From positions 1,116,001 to 1,180,000 of the forward strand of contig OZ252296.1 in assembly GCA_965250245.1 (NCBI GenBank): 64,000 nt of DNA, read 5' to 3'. Of the stretch, positions 26,828-36,997 are shown in pieces. The notes beneath the pieces are model-generated. The model saw only the letters and a program-made list of their open reading frames with translations, had not been told where the DNA came from and searched no databases. Position 1 is the first letter of the stretch. Every line of letters begins with the position of its first letter. The translations under genes and the position numbers were made by a program. The DNA comes from JABDIP01 sp965250245. Its GTDB lineage: Bacteria > Pseudomonadota > Alphaproteobacteria > DSM-16000 > Inquilinaceae.

Positions 26828-27652
26828 GTGGGCACGAAATCGACGAAGAAATCCGCTGAGGTGGTCAAGCTGAACCGCAAGCTCAGCAAGAAGGAATACG
26901 AGAAGGCGCTTGGCCGGTTGCACATCGAGCTGGTCAAGCTCCAGGAATGGGTGAAGCAGGAAGGCCTTCGGGTCGTCGTCCTGTTCGAGGGCCGGGACGC
27001 CGCCGGCAAGGGCGGCACCATCAAGCGCATCACCGAATGCCTGAACCCGCGCATCTGCCGCGTCGTCGCGTTGGGTACGCCAACCGAGCGACAGAAGACG
27101 CAATGGTACTTCCAGCGCTATGTGGAGGAGCTGCCGGCCGCCGGGGAAATCGTGCTGTTCGATCGGTCCTGGTACAACCGCGCCGGCGTCGAGCGCGTCA
27201 TGGGGTTCTGCACCGATGACGAATATCGCGAGTTCCTGCGCTCATGTCCGGAATTCGAGCGCATGCTGGTGCGCTCGGGAATCACCCTGATCAAATACTG
27301 GTTCTCGGTCAGCGACGAGGAACAGGAGCGGCGTTTCCAGGATCGCATCGGGACACCGACCAAGCGTTGGAAGCTGAGCCCGATGGATCTGCAATCGCGC
27401 AAACGCTGGGTCGAGTATTCCCGCGCCAAGGACGAGATGTTCGTGCACACCGACATCAAGCAGGCGCCCTGGTATGTCGTCGATGCCGAGGTGAAGAAGA
27501 AGGCGCGGCTGAACTGCATCAGCCACCTGCTCAGCATGATTCCATACGAGGATCTGACGCCCGATCCGATCAAGCTGCCGCCGCGGCAGCCGGATCAGGG
27601 TTACGTGCGGCCGCCGATGTCCGACCAGACCTTCGTGCCGGAGATCTATTGA
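26828..27652 (+). CDS. ppk2: polyphosphate kinase 2 (single domain)
   Basis: PPK2 enzymes transfer phosphate between polyphosphate and nucleotides. Walker A is EGRDAAGKGGTIK, Walker B is FDRSWYNRAGVE, and the lid region follows with KYWFSVSDEEQERRF. The GTG at 26828 was chosen as start because a GGAGGG site lies 9 bases before it and it gives 274 residues, the usual single-domain size. The open frame runs 225 bases further upstream, but that part is unlike PPK2. The stop is 4 bases from the end of the convergent hutF gene. Confidence 0.92.
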   Translation: MGTKSTKKSAEVVKLNRKLSKKEYEKALGRLHIELVKLQEWVKQEGLRVVVLFEGRDAAGKGGTIKRITECLNPRICRVVALGTPTERQKTQWYFQRYVEELPAAGEIVLFDRSWYNRAGVERVMGFCTDDEYREFLRSCPEFERMLVRSGITLIKYWFSVSDEEQERRFQDRIGTPTKRWKLSPMDLQSRKRWVEYSRAKDEMFVHTDIKQAPWYVVDAEVKKKARLNCISHLLSMIPYEDLTPDPIKLPPRQPDQGYVRPPMSDQTFVPEIY

Positions 27653-27656
27653 CCGT

Positions 27657-29024
27657 TCATCCGGCCAAGGTCTCGAGCGCCTGGCGATAGGCGACCAGCG
27701 CCGCGTCCTCCGCCGCGTGACGGCCGTCGCGGATGACCCGGCGGCCGCCGACCACCACGTCGCGGACCGGCGGGCGGTTGCCGGCGAAGACCAGGCTGTC
27801 GAGCAACCCGTCGCCCGATCGCCCGATCAGAGCGGGACTTTCTGCGTCCAGCACCACCAGATCGGCGCGGCCGCCGACCTCGATCCGACCGATCGGGCGG
27901 CCGAGGGCCTGCGCGCCGCCGGCGAGCGCCGTATTGAATAGGCGCGCGCCAGTCGACGGCGCGTCGTCCGAGGCCGCCACGAGGCGCTCCCGCCGGGCGA
28001 GCCTTTGGCCGTATTCCAGCCATCGCAGCTCCTCCACCGGGCTCACCGAGATATTGCTGTCGGAGCCGATGCCGAGCTTTCCGCCCGACCGGAGGTAGTC
28101 GGCCAGGGCGAACAGCCCGTCGCCGAGATTGGCCTCGGTGGTCGGGCACAGGCCGGCGACGGCGTCGCTGGCGGCCAGGGCGCGGTTTTCCTCCGCTGTC
28201 ATGTGGGTGGCGTGCACCAGGCACCAGCGGCCGTCCACCGGCGCTTCCGACAGCAGCCATTCCACCGGCCGCAGGTCGGACCATGCGAGGCACTCCTCGA
28301 CCTCCCGTGTCTGCTCGGCGACATGGATGTGGATCGGCGCCATCTCGTCCTCGGCCTGCACGCCGGCGACCACCGCCGCCAGGGCCTCAGGCGACACCGC
28401 CCGCAGGCTGTGCGGCGCGACCCCGATGCGGATCTGCGGATCCTCGGCGTGGGCGCGGCGCAGGATCGCGGCGATCGACAACAACCCGTCCGGATCGTTG
28501 GCGAAGCGGCGCTGGCCGTCGCCGGTCGGCGTGCCGTCGAACCCGCCCTGGGCATACAGCACCGGCAGCAGGGTCAGGCCGATCCCGGCCTGCGTCGCAG
28601 CGGCGATGATGCGGTTCGACATCTCGGTCGGCGCCTCGTAGGGCGTGCCGTCGCGGGCGTGGTGGACGTAGTGGAATTCGCCGACGGCGGTGTAGCCGGC
28701 CTTCAGCATCTCGATGTAGAGCTGGGTCGCCACCGCCTCCATCTCGTCCGGGCCCAAACGGTCCAGGAACCGGTACATGGTCTCCCGCCAGGCCCAGAAA
28801 TCGCCGCTGCCGGCACGCTCGGCCCATCCGGCCATGGCCCGCTGGAAGGCATGGGAATGCAGGTTCGGCATGCCGGGCAGGACCGGCCCGGACAGGATCG
28901 AGGCGTTGCGCGATTCTGACTTCCGCGTCACCGCGGTGATTTGGCCGGTGGCGTCCACCTCGATGCGGACGGCGTCGGCCCAGCCGTCGGGCAGCAGGGC
29001 GGTCGGGGCGAAATAGGCGGTCAT
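27657..29024 (-). CDS. hutF: formimidoylglutamate deiminase
   Basis: This amidohydrolase converts N-formimidoyl-glutamate to N-formyl-glutamate and ammonia in the five-step histidine degradation route. Metal-binding motifs are LHSHAFQRAM, HIHVAEQ, a later LVHATHMT and GIGSDSNIS (Asp). Length of 455 is normal. The open frame continues far upstream through the divergent hutI gene, but the ATG at 29024 gives a typical N-terminus and leaves an 84-base divergent promoter gap. HutG, which uses its product, is encoded about 2.6 kb away. Confidence 0.93.
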   Translation of the reverse strand: MTAYFAPTALLPDGWADAVRIEVDATGQITAVTRKSESRNASILSGPVLPGMPNLHSHAFQRAMAGWAERAGSGDFWAWRETMYRFLDRLGPDEMEAVATQLYIEMLKAGYTAVGEFHYVHHARDGTPYEAPTEMSNRIIAAATQAGIGLTLLPVLYAQGGFDGTPTGDGQRRFANDPDGLLSIAAILRRAHAEDPQIRIGVAPHSLRAVSPEALAAVVAGVQAEDEMAPIHIHVAEQTREVEECLAWSDLRPVEWLLSEAPVDGRWCLVHATHMTAEENRALAASDAVAGLCPTTEANLGDGLFALADYLRSGGKLGIGSDSNISVSPVEELRWLEYGQRLARRERLVAASDDAPSTGARLFNTALAGGAQALGRPIGRIEVGGRADLVVLDAESPALIGRSGDGLLDSLVFAGNRPPVRDVVVGGRRVIRDGRHAAEDAALVAYRQALETLAG

Positions 29025-29108
29025 GGCGGGGCTTGCCAGTTTCGGCGTCGGTGAAGGATAACCGGTGGGACCGGTCCCGGACCGTAACGCACGCGGAAGG
29101 ACAACGCC

Positions 29109-30347
29109 ATGTGGGATGCGCTGTGGCTTAACGCCCACCTCGCCACAATGGCGCCGGGGGTCGGCGGCGAGGATGGCTACGGCACCATCCGCGATGGCGC
29201 GCTGGGGGTCGAGGGCGGACGGCTGGTCTGGGTCGGCCGCCGCGCGGAGCTTCCGGGCGAGCCCGGGCAACTGGCAGGTCAGGTGCACGATTGCGGCGGC
29301 CGCTGGATCACGCCGGGGCTGATCGATTGCCACACCCATCTGGTCTATGGCGGCGACCGGGCCGGCGAATTCGCCCTGCGCCTGAAGGGGGCGACCTATG
29401 AGGAGATCGCGCGCGCCGGCGGCGGCATCCTGTCGACCGTCACCGCCACCCGCGCCGCCGATGCCGACACCCTGTTCCGTGCGGCGCGTCCGAGGCTGGA
29501 CGCGCTGCGCCGCGAGGGCGTGACGACCATCGAGATCAAGTCGGGTTATGGGCTGGATCTGGAGACCGAGGTCCGGATGCTGCAGGTCGCCCGTATGCTC
29601 GGCGAGGCGGCGGGCATGCGCGTACGCCGTACCTATCTGGGGGCGCATACGGTGCCTTCGGAGTACGCCGACGATCCGGATGGCTACCTCGACCTGGTGT
29701 GCCGCCAGGTCATGCCGCAGATTGCCGCCGACGGGCTGGCAGACGCCGTCGACGCCTTCGGTGAGAAGATCGCATTCACGCCGGAACAGGTGACCCGGGT
29801 CTTCGAGGCCGCGCGCGAGCTGGGCCTTCCGGTGCGGCTCCATGCCGACCAGCTCTCCGACCAGAATGGCGGTCGGCTGGCCGCGGCGTATGACGCCCTG
29901 TCCGCCGATCATGTGGAATACACATCCGAGGCCTCGGTTGAGGCCATGGCGGAGGCGGGGACGGTCGCCGTGCTTCTGCCCGGCGCCTTCTATTTCCTGG
30001 GAGAGACGCGGTTCCCGCCGATCGAGCTGTTCCGCCGCCACGGCGTACCGATGGCGGTGGCGACCGATTGCAACCCGGGCAGCGCGCCGGTCACCTCTCT
30101 GCTGCTGATGCTCAACATGGCCTGTACGCTGTTCCGCCTGACGCCGGAGGAGGCGCTGGCCGGCGCCACGAGCAACGCCGCCCGGGCGCTCGGCCTGTCG
30201 GAGGAGTGCGGCCGGCTTGCCCCCGGCCTGGCCGCCGACTTCGTGCTCTGGGCCATCGCCGTGCCGGCCGAACTCTCTTACCGGATCGGCTTCAACCCCT
30301 GCGCCGGGATCGTGCAGGCGGGCCTGCCGGTCGATGTTCCGCGCTGA
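29109..30347 (+). CDS. hutI: imidazolonepropionase
   Basis: HutI hydrolyses 4-imidazolone-5-propionate to formimidoylglutamate. Family motifs are [37 protein letters not shown], a metal-binding [16 protein letters not shown], and [11 protein letters not shown] near the C-terminus. Length is 412. It is divergent from hutF and is followed 17 bases later by a ChaC-type gene on the same strand. Confidence 0.95.
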   Translation: MWDALWLNAHLATMAPGVGGEDGYGTIRDGALGVEGGRLVWVGRRAELPGEPGQLAGQVHDCGGRWITPGLIDCHTHLVYGGDRAGEFALRLKGATYEEIARAGGGILSTVTATRAADADTLFRAARPRLDALRREGVTTIEIKSGYGLDLETEVRMLQVARMLGEAAGMRVRRTYLGAHTVPSEYADDPDGYLDLVCRQVMPQIAADGLADAVDAFGEKIAFTPEQVTRVFEAARELGLPVRLHADQLSDQNGGRLAAAYDALSADHVEYTSEASVEAMAEAGTVAVLLPGAFYFLGETRFPPIELFRRHGVPMAVATDCNPGSAPVTSLLLMLNMACTLFRLTPEEALAGATSNAARALGLSEECGRLAPGLAADFVLWAIAVPAELSYRIGFNPCAGIVQAGLPVDVPR

Positions 30348-30364
30348 CCGAGAGACCGATCCGC

Positions 30365-31048
30365 ATGCGTGACGAGTCCGACTTCACCCTGACCCGCGAG
30401 ACCATCCTGTCCGGTCATGTCGCCGAGATGGTCCGGTCGATCGACCCGACGGTCCATGTGCTCAGCGAGGCCGAACTCAAGCACTCCCGCGACGCCATAT
30501 TGGAGGACCATGCGGGCGGCGACCTCTGGGTCTTCGCCTATGGCTCGCTGATCTGGAACCCGGCCTTCCACTATGTCGAACGCCGGCAGGCGCGCCTGCA
30601 CGGATATCACCGCAAGTTCTGCCTGCGCACCCATATCGGGCGTGGCTCGCCGGAGCTGCCGGGCCTGATGCTCGGCCTGGAGGCCGGTGGGTCGTGCAAG
30701 GGGTTCGCCTACCGCATCGACGCCGCGGCGATCGAGGCCGAGACCCGGGTCCTGTGGAAACGCGAGATGGTGGTCGGCAGCTACGAGCCGCGCTGGGTCG
30801 TGGTCGACGGCGCCGGCCCCGACCGGCGCGCCGTCACCTTCGTCATGAACAAGACCCATCACATGTACGCCGGCGGCCTGCCGCGCGAGGAGATCGTGCA
30901 CACGCTCGCCCACGCCAAAGGCATCCTGGGCCGCGGCTGCGACTACATCTTCGAGCTGGTGCAGGCGCTCGATACTTCCGGCATCCACGACCACGCCCTG
31001 GCGGCGATCGCCGACGATGTGCGGGCGCTGCAGCGCGGCGCCGGCTGA
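30365..31048 (+). CDS. ChaC-family γ-glutamylcyclotransferase
   Basis: This enzyme cleaves γ-glutamyl peptides, probably glutathione, to 5-oxoproline. The hallmark is VFAYGSLIWNPAF, the glycine-rich γ-glutamyl loop, at about residues 55-68. The GFAYRI strand and LWKREM, which includes the expected acid residue, follow. Length is 227. It sits between hutI and a MmcQ/YjbR gene, whose start overlaps its stop by one base. No link to histidine is known; co-transcription with hutI is suggested by the short gap. Confidence 0.9.
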   Translation: MRDESDFTLTRETILSGHVAEMVRSIDPTVHVLSEAELKHSRDAILEDHAGGDLWVFAYGSLIWNPAFHYVERRQARLHGYHRKFCLRTHIGRGSPELPGLMLGLEAGGSCKGFAYRIDAAAIEAETRVLWKREMVVGSYEPRWVVVDGAGPDRRAVTFVMNKTHHMYAGGLPREEIVHTLAHAKGILGRGCDYIFELVQALDTSGIHDHALAAIADDVRALQRGAG

Positions 31049-31395
31049 TGCAGGAGTCGCCGACCGAGCGCCTCAGGGCGATCTGCCTGGACCTGCCCGA
31101 AGCGGCGGAAAAGGAGGCATGGGGCGACCCCACCTTCCGAATCCGCGACAGGATCTTCGCCATGGAGAAGCGCGGCGACGGCCGCATCTCCGTCTGGTGC
31201 AAGGCGCCGGACGGCAGCCAGGCGGTGCTGGTCGGCGCCGATCCGGAGCTGTTCTTCGTACCGCCCTATGTCGGCCACAAGGGGTGGGTCGGCATGCGGC
31301 TGGACCGGGAGCCCGACTGGGACGAGGTCGCGCGGCTGGTCGCCCGCAGCTACAAGATGATCGCGCCGAAGAAACTGGCCGAGCGCGTCGGTTGA
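31048..31395 (+). CDS. MmcQ/YjbR-family protein
   Basis: This is a small 115-residue protein of the MmcQ/YjbR fold (CyaY-like). Conserved parts are LPEAAEKEAWGDPTFRIRDRIFA near the N-terminus, PPYVGHKGWVGMRLD in the middle, and YKMIAPKKLAE at the end. The family is annotated as DNA-binding from structure, but the function is uncertain. The start overlaps the ChaC stop (TGATG). A large inverted repeat follows. Confidence 0.88.
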   Translation: MQESPTERLRAICLDLPEAAEKEAWGDPTFRIRDRIFAMEKRGDGRISVWCKAPDGSQAVLVGADPELFFVPPYVGHKGWVGMRLDREPDWDEVARLVARSYKMIAPKKLAERVG

Positions 31396-31433
31396 CCATC
31401 CCGAGCCGGTCCGCTCCGACCGCTCGCGGCCCG

Positions 31434-31607
31434 CCCCCTCACCCAGCTCCGGCTAAGGCTCGGCATTCAGCCTCGCCATGCCTCCGCACCCTCTCCCCAA
31501 GGAGAGGGATAATCCGAGCCCGAACTTTGTTTCCCTCTCCTCGGGGAGAGGGTTGTCCAGGCTTGGCGAGGCGAAGGCCGAGCCCTAGCCGGAGCTGGGT
31601 GAGGGGG
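31434..31607. repeat. 174-bp imperfect inverted repeat, family A copy 1
   Basis: The outer arms are CCCCTCACCCAGCTCCGGCT and its reverse complement near the right end. Inner arms built on CCCTCTCC and GGAGAGGG make smaller stems. The same family occurs at 57.5 kb. It lies between the convergent yjbR and hutG genes and could act as a transcription boundary. Such elements are common in alphaproteobacterial intergenic DNA and carry no gene. Confidence 0.75.
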
Positions 31608-31618
31608 ATAACTCGAAG

Positions 31619-32446
31619 CTACGGCCGCCCGGATCCACGCCGGCCGTACTGGTTGACGCCCCAATCCAGCATCTTCTGCAGGACGGCGGTGAGCAGCGGA
31701 CGCAGCCGGTCGGCCTTGGCCTCGTCATAGGGGTAGGGTGGGGCCTCGTCCATGTAGGCGCTCTGCGCCAGCTCCATCTGCACCGCGTTCACCCGGTTGG
31801 CGGGATCGCCGTAATGGCGGGTGATGTAGCCGCCCTTGAAGCGGCCGTTCACGGCGGTCTCGTAGTCGTGGCTGTCCTGGCAGATCAGGGCGAGGCGGAT
31901 GGTCAGGGCCGGCTCCGCCGATTTGCCGCCGCCGGTGCCGATGTTCAGCTCGGGCAGGGTGCCCTCGAAGAAGCGCTCGACCTGGCTGCGGATCGAATGG
32001 GCATCGTACAGCAGGGCGTAGCCGTGCTCGCGCTTCAGCCGCTCCAGCTCCGTCGCCAGCACCTGATGATAGGGTTGCCAGAATTGCGCGCGCCGTTCGG
32101 CGATCTCCGCCGCATCGGGGGCCTGGCCATCCAGATAGATCGACGCCTGGTCGAAGGTCGTGGTCGGGCAGAGCTCGGTGTTGTCCGCGCCGGGATAGAG
32201 CTCGGCCCCCTCCGGGTCGCGATTGAGGTCGATGACGTATCGGGAATGGGTCGCGCACAGGATGCCGGCGCCCAGGTCACCGGCGAAATCGTACAGGCGG
32301 TCCACATGCCAGTCTGTGTCCGGGAGCGCCTTCGCGGTATCCGTGAACCGCGCTGCGATGGCGTCGGGCACATGGATCCCGGCATGGGGCACGCTCACCA
32401 GCAGCGGCGTGTCGCCCCGGGTCAGGTGAAAGGGTTCCAAGGTCAC
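31619..32446 (-). CDS. hutG: N-formylglutamate deformylase
   Basis: HutG releases formate from N-formyl-glutamate, giving glutamate at the end of the pathway. The fold is the N-formylglutamate amidohydrolase family, with VSVPHAGIHVPD near the N-terminus, DTDWHVDRLYDF, and LLYDAHSIRS supplying metal ligands. Length is 275. It is 9 bases after hutH on the same strand. Together with HutF it defines the two-step formyl route instead of the one-step formiminoglutamase route. Confidence 0.93.
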   Translation of the reverse strand: MTLEPFHLTRGDTPLLVSVPHAGIHVPDAIAARFTDTAKALPDTDWHVDRLYDFAGDLGAGILCATHSRYVIDLNRDPEGAELYPGADNTELCPTTTFDQASIYLDGQAPDAAEIAERRAQFWQPYHQVLATELERLKREHGYALLYDAHSIRSQVERFFEGTLPELNIGTGGGKSAEPALTIRLALICQDSHDYETAVNGRFKGGYITRHYGDPANRVNAVQMELAQSAYMDEAPPYPYDEAKADRLRPLLTAVLQKMLDWGVNQYGRRGSGRP

Positions 32447-32455
32447 GGACTCCGG

Positions 32456-33994
32456 CTAGATGCGGTGGGGCAGGATGTCGCCCGCGTAATCGGTGAAGGT
32501 GCCGTCGAGAACCAGCTGCTTCACCGCGGCGATGTCGGGCGCCAGGAAGCGGTCGCCCTCCAGCACGGGCGACACGGCGCGAATGGCGTCATGGGCCGGC
32601 TGCAGCGCCGGGCTGGTCCTGAGCGGCGCGCGCAGGTCCAGCCCCTGGGCCGCGGCCAGCAGCTCGATGGCCACGATGCCGGCGGTGTTGTCGGCCATGT
32701 CGCCCAGGCGGCGGGCCGCATGGGTCGCCATGCTGACATGGTCCTCCTGGTTGGCGGAGGTGGGCAGGCTGTCGATGCTCGACGGATGGGCCAGCGCCTT
32801 GTTCTCGCTGGCCAGGGCGGCGGCTGTCACCTGGGGCATCATGAAGCCGGAATTGAGACCGGGATCACGGGTCAGGAACGGCGGCAGGCCCGACAGATTG
32901 CTGTCTATCAACAGGGCAATGCGGCGTTCGGACAGGGCGCCGATCTCGGCGATGGACAACGCCATGATGTCGGCCGCCATGGCCACCGGCTCGGCGTGGA
33001 AGTTGCCGCCGGACAGCACCTCGCCGGTCTCGGGGAAGACCAGCGGGTTGTCGGTGACCGCGGTCGCCTCGATCGCCAGCGTGCCGGAGACGTCCATCAG
33101 GACATCCAGGCAGGCGCCCATGACCTGGGGCTGGCAGCGCAGGCTGTAGGGGTCCTGGACCCGGTCGCAATCGAGATGCGATTTGCGAATCTCGCTGCCG
33201 TCCAGCAGCCGGCGCAATTCACCGGCGACCCGGAACTGCCCGGCATGGGCCCGCACGCCGTTCAGCCGCTCGTCGAATGGCGCGTCGCTGCCCAGCGCGG
33301 CATCGATCGACATGGCGCCGGCGACCAGCGCCGCGGCGAAGACATCTTCGGCCGTAAAGAGCCCGATCAGGGCGAGCGCCGTCGAGACCTGGGTCCCATT
33401 CAGCAGCGCCAGCCCCTCCTTCGGCGCCAGCGCGATCGGTTTGAGCCCCGCTTTCGCCAGCGCGTCCCTGGCGGGCACAACCTTGCCCGCCACGCGCGCC
33501 TCGCCGACGCCCAGAAGGACCGCCGCCATATGGGCGAGCGGCGCCAGATCGCCCGACGCCCCCACCGAACCCTTCGACGGAATGCACGGGTGCACCCTGT
33601 GCTCGATCAGCGCCAGCAGCGCCTCGATGATCTCCCAGCGCACACCGGAATGACCGCGCGCCAGGCTCAGGACCTTCAGGATCATGGTCAGCCGCACGGC
33701 CCGGTCGTCCAGCAACGGGCCCGTCCCGGCGGCGTGCGACAGCACGATATTGCGCTGCAGGTCGGCCAGGCGGTCATCCTCGATCCGCGTCTGCGCCAGC
33801 TTGCCGAAGCCGGTGTTGACGCCGTAGACGGTCTGCCCGGCGGCGACGATGTCGGCGACGGTCTTGTTCGCCGCGTCCACCGCCGGCCTGCAGTCTGGAT
33901 CAAGCGCCAGCATTGCGCCGTCCAAGGCGAAGGTGCGCAGCTCCGCCAGGTCGGCGTCGTTGGGATGGAGGGTGATCGTCTTGGCGCCGGCCAT
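32456..33994 (-). CDS. hutH: histidine ammonia-lyase
   Basis: HutH removes ammonia from histidine to form urocanate. The MIO cofactor tripeptide ASG lies in [16 protein letters not shown]. Other conserved parts are [22 protein letters not shown] and [11 protein letters not shown]. Length of 512 is standard. It is placed between hutU and hutG with gaps of 4 and 9 bases, so the three are one operon transcribed from upstream of hutU. Confidence 0.96.
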   Translation of the reverse strand: MAGAKTITLHPNDADLAELRTFALDGAMLALDPDCRPAVDAANKTVADIVAAGQTVYGVNTGFGKLAQTRIEDDRLADLQRNIVLSHAAGTGPLLDDRAVRLTMILKVLSLARGHSGVRWEIIEALLALIEHRVHPCIPSKGSVGASGDLAPLAHMAAVLLGVGEARVAGKVVPARDALAKAGLKPIALAPKEGLALLNGTQVSTALALIGLFTAEDVFAAALVAGAMSIDAALGSDAPFDERLNGVRAHAGQFRVAGELRRLLDGSEIRKSHLDCDRVQDPYSLRCQPQVMGACLDVLMDVSGTLAIEATAVTDNPLVFPETGEVLSGGNFHAEPVAMAADIMALSIAEIGALSERRIALLIDSNLSGLPPFLTRDPGLNSGFMMPQVTAAALASENKALAHPSSIDSLPTSANQEDHVSMATHAARRLGDMADNTAGIVAIELLAAAQGLDLRAPLRTSPALQPAHDAIRAVSPVLEGDRFLAPDIAAVKQLVLDGTFTDYAGDILPHRI

Positions 33995-33998
33995 GCGC

Positions 33999-35696
33999 CT
34001 AACGCTCCAGCATCGGCAGCGTGAGCCCCTGTTCGGCGGCGCAGTCCACGGCGATGTCGTAGCCGGCGTCGGCGTGGCGCATGACGCCGGTGCCGGGATC
34101 GTTGGTCAGCACCCGTTCCAGGCGGCCGGCCGCCGCCTCGGTGCCGTCGGCGACAACCACCATGCCGGCATGCTGGGAATAGCCGATGCCCACGCCGCCG
34201 CCATGGTGGATCGACACCCAGGTAGCGCCGCTGGCGCAGTTCAGCAGGGCGTTGAGCAGCGGCCAGTCGGACACCGCGTCGGAGCCGTCGGCCATCCCCT
34301 CGGTCTCGCGGTTCGGGCTGGCGACGGAGCCGGAATCCAGATGGTCGCGGCCGATGACGATGGGGGCGGAGAGTTCGCCCGAGGCCACCATTTCGTTGAA
34401 GGCGAGGCCGAGTCGGGCCCGCTCGCCCAGGCCCACCCAGCAGATGCGGGCCGGCAGGCCCTGGAACTGGATGCGCGTGCGGGCCATGTCGAGCCAGGTG
34501 TGCAGATGCGGGTTGTCGGGAATCAGCGCCTTGACCCGTTCATCGGTGCGGTAGATGTCCTCCGGGTCGCCGGAAAGGGCGGCCCAGCGGAAGGGCCCGA
34601 TGCCGCGGCAGAACAGCGGCCGGATATAGGCCGGCACGAAGCCCGGGAAGTCGAAGGCGTGGTCCACGCCCATGTCCTGGGCCATCTGGCGGATGTTATT
34701 GCCGTAATCCAGGGTGGGCACGCCCATGGCGTGGAAGTCCAGCATGGCGCGCACTTGGACGGCCATGGACTGCTTGGCGGCGGCGATCACCGCCTCCGGC
34801 TCGCTCTGTCGCCGGCGCTCCGCCTCGTCCCAGCTCCAGCCGGCGGGCAGGTAGCCGTTCAGCGGGTCATGGGCGCTGGTCTGGTCGGTGACGACATCGG
34901 GTCGGGCTGCCGGCTCGTCCTTCGCCCGCTTTGCCAGTTCCGGGAACACCTCCGCCGCGTTGCCCAGCAATCCGATGGAGATCGCCTCGCCCTTGTCCTT
35001 GGCGTCCTTCAGGAGCGCCAGGGCCTCGTCCAGATCGTCGCAGCGCCTGTCGAGGTAGCGGGTCGCCAGCCGCCGGTCGATGCGGCTGGCCTGGCATTCC
35101 ACCGCCAGCATGGAGGCCCCGGCCATGGTCGCCGCCAGCGGCTGGGCGCCGCCCATGCCGCCCAGCCCGCCGGTCAGGATCCACTTGCCGGCGAGGTCGC
35201 CGCCATAGTGCCGGCGGCCGACCTCCACGAAGGTCTCATACGTCCCCTGCACAATGCCCTGGCTGCCGATATAGATCCACGAGCCGGCCGTCATCTGGCC
35301 GTACATCATCAGCCCCTTGGCGTCGAGCTCGCGGAAATCGTCCCAGGTCGCCCAGTGCGGCACCAGGTTGGAGTTGGCGATCAGCACCCGGGGCGCGTCG
35401 GCATGGGTGCGGAAGACGCCGACCGGCTTGCCGGACTGCACCAGCAGCGTCTCGTCCTCGTTCAATTCCTTCAGCGTCGAGACCAGCACGTCGAAGCAGC
35501 GCCAATCCCGCGCCGCCTTGCCGATGCCGCCATAGACCACCAGCTCGTCCGGGTTCTCGGCCACGTCCGGATCGAGGTTGTTCATGAGCATGCGCAGCGG
35601 CGCCTCGGTCAACCAGCTCTTCGCGGAGAGCTCGCTGCCGTGGGGCGCGCGGATTTCACGACGGTTCGGGGGCGTCTGTGTTGGAGAACTGGTCAT
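33999..35696 (-). CDS. hutU: urocanate hydratase
   Basis: HutU adds water to urocanate with NAD+ as a tightly bound cofactor. Conserved stretches include [39 protein letters not shown] (NAD region), YGNNIRQMA and [19 protein letters not shown] with the active-site region. Length of 565 is normal. An upstream open frame is ignored because the ATG at 35696 gives a typical N-terminus. It is first in the hutUHG operon and divergent from a LacI gene. No hutC repressor gene is visible. Confidence 0.96.
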   Translation of the reverse strand: MTSSPTQTPPNRREIRAPHGSELSAKSWLTEAPLRMLMNNLDPDVAENPDELVVYGGIGKAARDWRCFDVLVSTLKELNEDETLLVQSGKPVGVFRTHADAPRVLIANSNLVPHWATWDDFRELDAKGLMMYGQMTAGSWIYIGSQGIVQGTYETFVEVGRRHYGGDLAGKWILTGGLGGMGGAQPLAATMAGASMLAVECQASRIDRRLATRYLDRRCDDLDEALALLKDAKDKGEAISIGLLGNAAEVFPELAKRAKDEPAARPDVVTDQTSAHDPLNGYLPAGWSWDEAERRRQSEPEAVIAAAKQSMAVQVRAMLDFHAMGVPTLDYGNNIRQMAQDMGVDHAFDFPGFVPAYIRPLFCRGIGPFRWAALSGDPEDIYRTDERVKALIPDNPHLHTWLDMARTRIQFQGLPARICWVGLGERARLGLAFNEMVASGELSAPIVIGRDHLDSGSVASPNRETEGMADGSDAVSDWPLLNALLNCASGATWVSIHHGGGVGIGYSQHAGMVVVADGTEAAAGRLERVLTNDPGTGVMRHADAGYDIAVDCAAEQGLTLPMLER

Positions 35697-35879
35697 GGGC
35701 GGCTCCGGTTCCGTAAGGCCGGCGGGCGAGGGGCCGGCACTGCCGTTGCGCTTTGGAAGGATGCCGGGCCCGTGGCCCGACTCGCCGGCTAGCCTGACAC
35801 GATCGGCGGCCCGCGTCACCGGTCCAGCATTCCCTCGGGCCTTGTTCGGAATCGCCGCCGGCGAAAAAGAAATTGACTG

Positions 35880-35893
35880 TGAAACCGGTTTCA
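35880..35893. promoter_or_regulatory. LacI-type operator, site 1
   Basis: TGAAACCGGTTTCA is a perfect 14-base palindrome with a central CG step, as favoured by LacI-family proteins. It lies in the 240-base gap between hutU and the divergent LacI gene, 44 bases before the latter. It is identical to site 2. Confidence 0.8.
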
Positions 35894-35911
35894 TACATAA
35901 CAATCGCATTC

Positions 35912-35925
35912 TGAAACCGGTTTCA
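35912..35925. promoter_or_regulatory. LacI-type operator, site 2
   Basis: This is an exact second copy of TGAAACCGGTTTCA, 32 bases centre to centre from site 1 (about three helical turns) and 11 bases before the GTG start of the LacI gene. Paired sites on one DNA face suggest cooperative autoregulation. The sugar importer behind lacI may be controlled from the same promoter. Confidence 0.8.
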
Positions 35926-35936
35926 CAGGCCGCTTC

Positions 35937-36944
35937 GTGAGCACGATCCTGGATGTCGCCAACGCCGCGCAGGTCTCCAAGGCCACGGTCTCGCGGGTCA
36001 TCAGCGGCAATACCGTGGTGTCTCCCGAGGTCACGACCCGGGTCCGCGAGGCGATGGACCGCCTGGGCTACCGGCCGAACCGGCTGGCCCAGGGGCTGGC
36101 CAACGGCCGCTCCTACGGTGTCGGGCTGGTCGTCAACGAGCTGTGCTCGCCCTATTACGGGCTGCTGATGACCGGCGTGGAACGGGTCATCGAGGTGCAC
36201 GGCATGCATCTGATGGTCGCCAGCGGCCACGGGCATGCCGAGAAGGAGCGGGCGGCGGTCGAGTTCCTGCTGGACCGGCGCTGTGATGCGCTGGTGCTGC
36301 ATGCCGATGCCCTGACCGATGACGACCTCGTCACGCTGTCCCGCGTCGACACGCCGATCGTCCTGCTGAACCGGCTGGTCGAGGACCTGCGCGCCCAATC
36401 CGTCTATTGCGACGATGAGGCCGGTGCGCGGATGGCCGTGCGGCATCTGATCGAGTGCGGCCACCGGCGGATCGCCTGCATCACCGGCCCTTTGGACAAG
36501 CATCAATGCCAGGCCCGCCTACGCGGCTATCGCACCGCCCTGCGCGAGGCCGGGCTGCCGAGCCATCCGGGGCTGGTGATCGAATCCGACTTCCTGGAAT
36601 CCGGCGGCCGGGCCGCCGGCGCTGATCTGCTGGGCCGCGACACCGGTGCGACGGCGGTGTTCGTGCAGAGCGACCAGATGGCGCTCGGCGTCTATGCCGC
36701 CTGCCGCGAGCGCGGCCTGACGGTGCCTGATCACCTGTCGATCGCCGGCTTCGATGACGTCGATCCCGCCCGCTACGTGCATCCGGGCCTGACCACCATC
36801 CGCCAGCCCCTGGAGGATATGGGCGAGGCCGCCGGCCGTCTTGTGCTGGCCGCCATCGATGCGGACGGGAATGCCAAACCGGAGGCGGTTCCGGCCTTTC
36901 AGCCGGAGCTGATCATCCGCCAGTCGGTCCGCGAGATCGGCTGA
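35937..36944 (+). CDS. LacI-family transcriptional regulator
   Basis: This sugar-responsive repressor has 335 residues. The helix-turn-helix is at the N-terminus ([22 protein letters not shown]) with hinge helix [10 protein letters not shown]. The periplasmic-binding-protein-like sensor domain follows. The start is GTG; no earlier start is in frame before the operators. Two identical palindromes precede it. The next gene is a sugar-binding protein, so it most likely senses the sugar carried by that importer. Confidence 0.92.
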   Translation: MSTILDVANAAQVSKATVSRVISGNTVVSPEVTTRVREAMDRLGYRPNRLAQGLANGRSYGVGLVVNELCSPYYGLLMTGVERVIEVHGMHLMVASGHGHAEKERAAVEFLLDRRCDALVLHADALTDDDLVTLSRVDTPIVLLNRLVEDLRAQSVYCDDEAGARMAVRHLIECGHRRIACITGPLDKHQCQARLRGYRTALREAGLPSHPGLVIESDFLESGGRAAGADLLGRDTGATAVFVQSDQMALGVYAACRERGLTVPDHLSIAGFDDVDPARYVHPGLTTIRQPLEDMGEAAGRLVLAAIDADGNAKPEAVPAFQPELIIRQSVREIG

Positions 36945-36997
36945 AGAACCGGCGCCGGCCGACGGGATGTCGGCGCGACCTGAGGAGGAGACGCCTG

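Noticed and set aside
31434..31607. Possible CRISPR or insertion-sequence remnant
   Set aside because: There are no spaced direct repeats and no transposase. The inverted structure and second copy indicate a small dispersed repeat.
31814..34024. 736-codon plus-strand frame opposite hutG and hutH
   Set aside because: It lies opposite two certain hut genes and has low-complexity composition. It is a codon-bias artefact.
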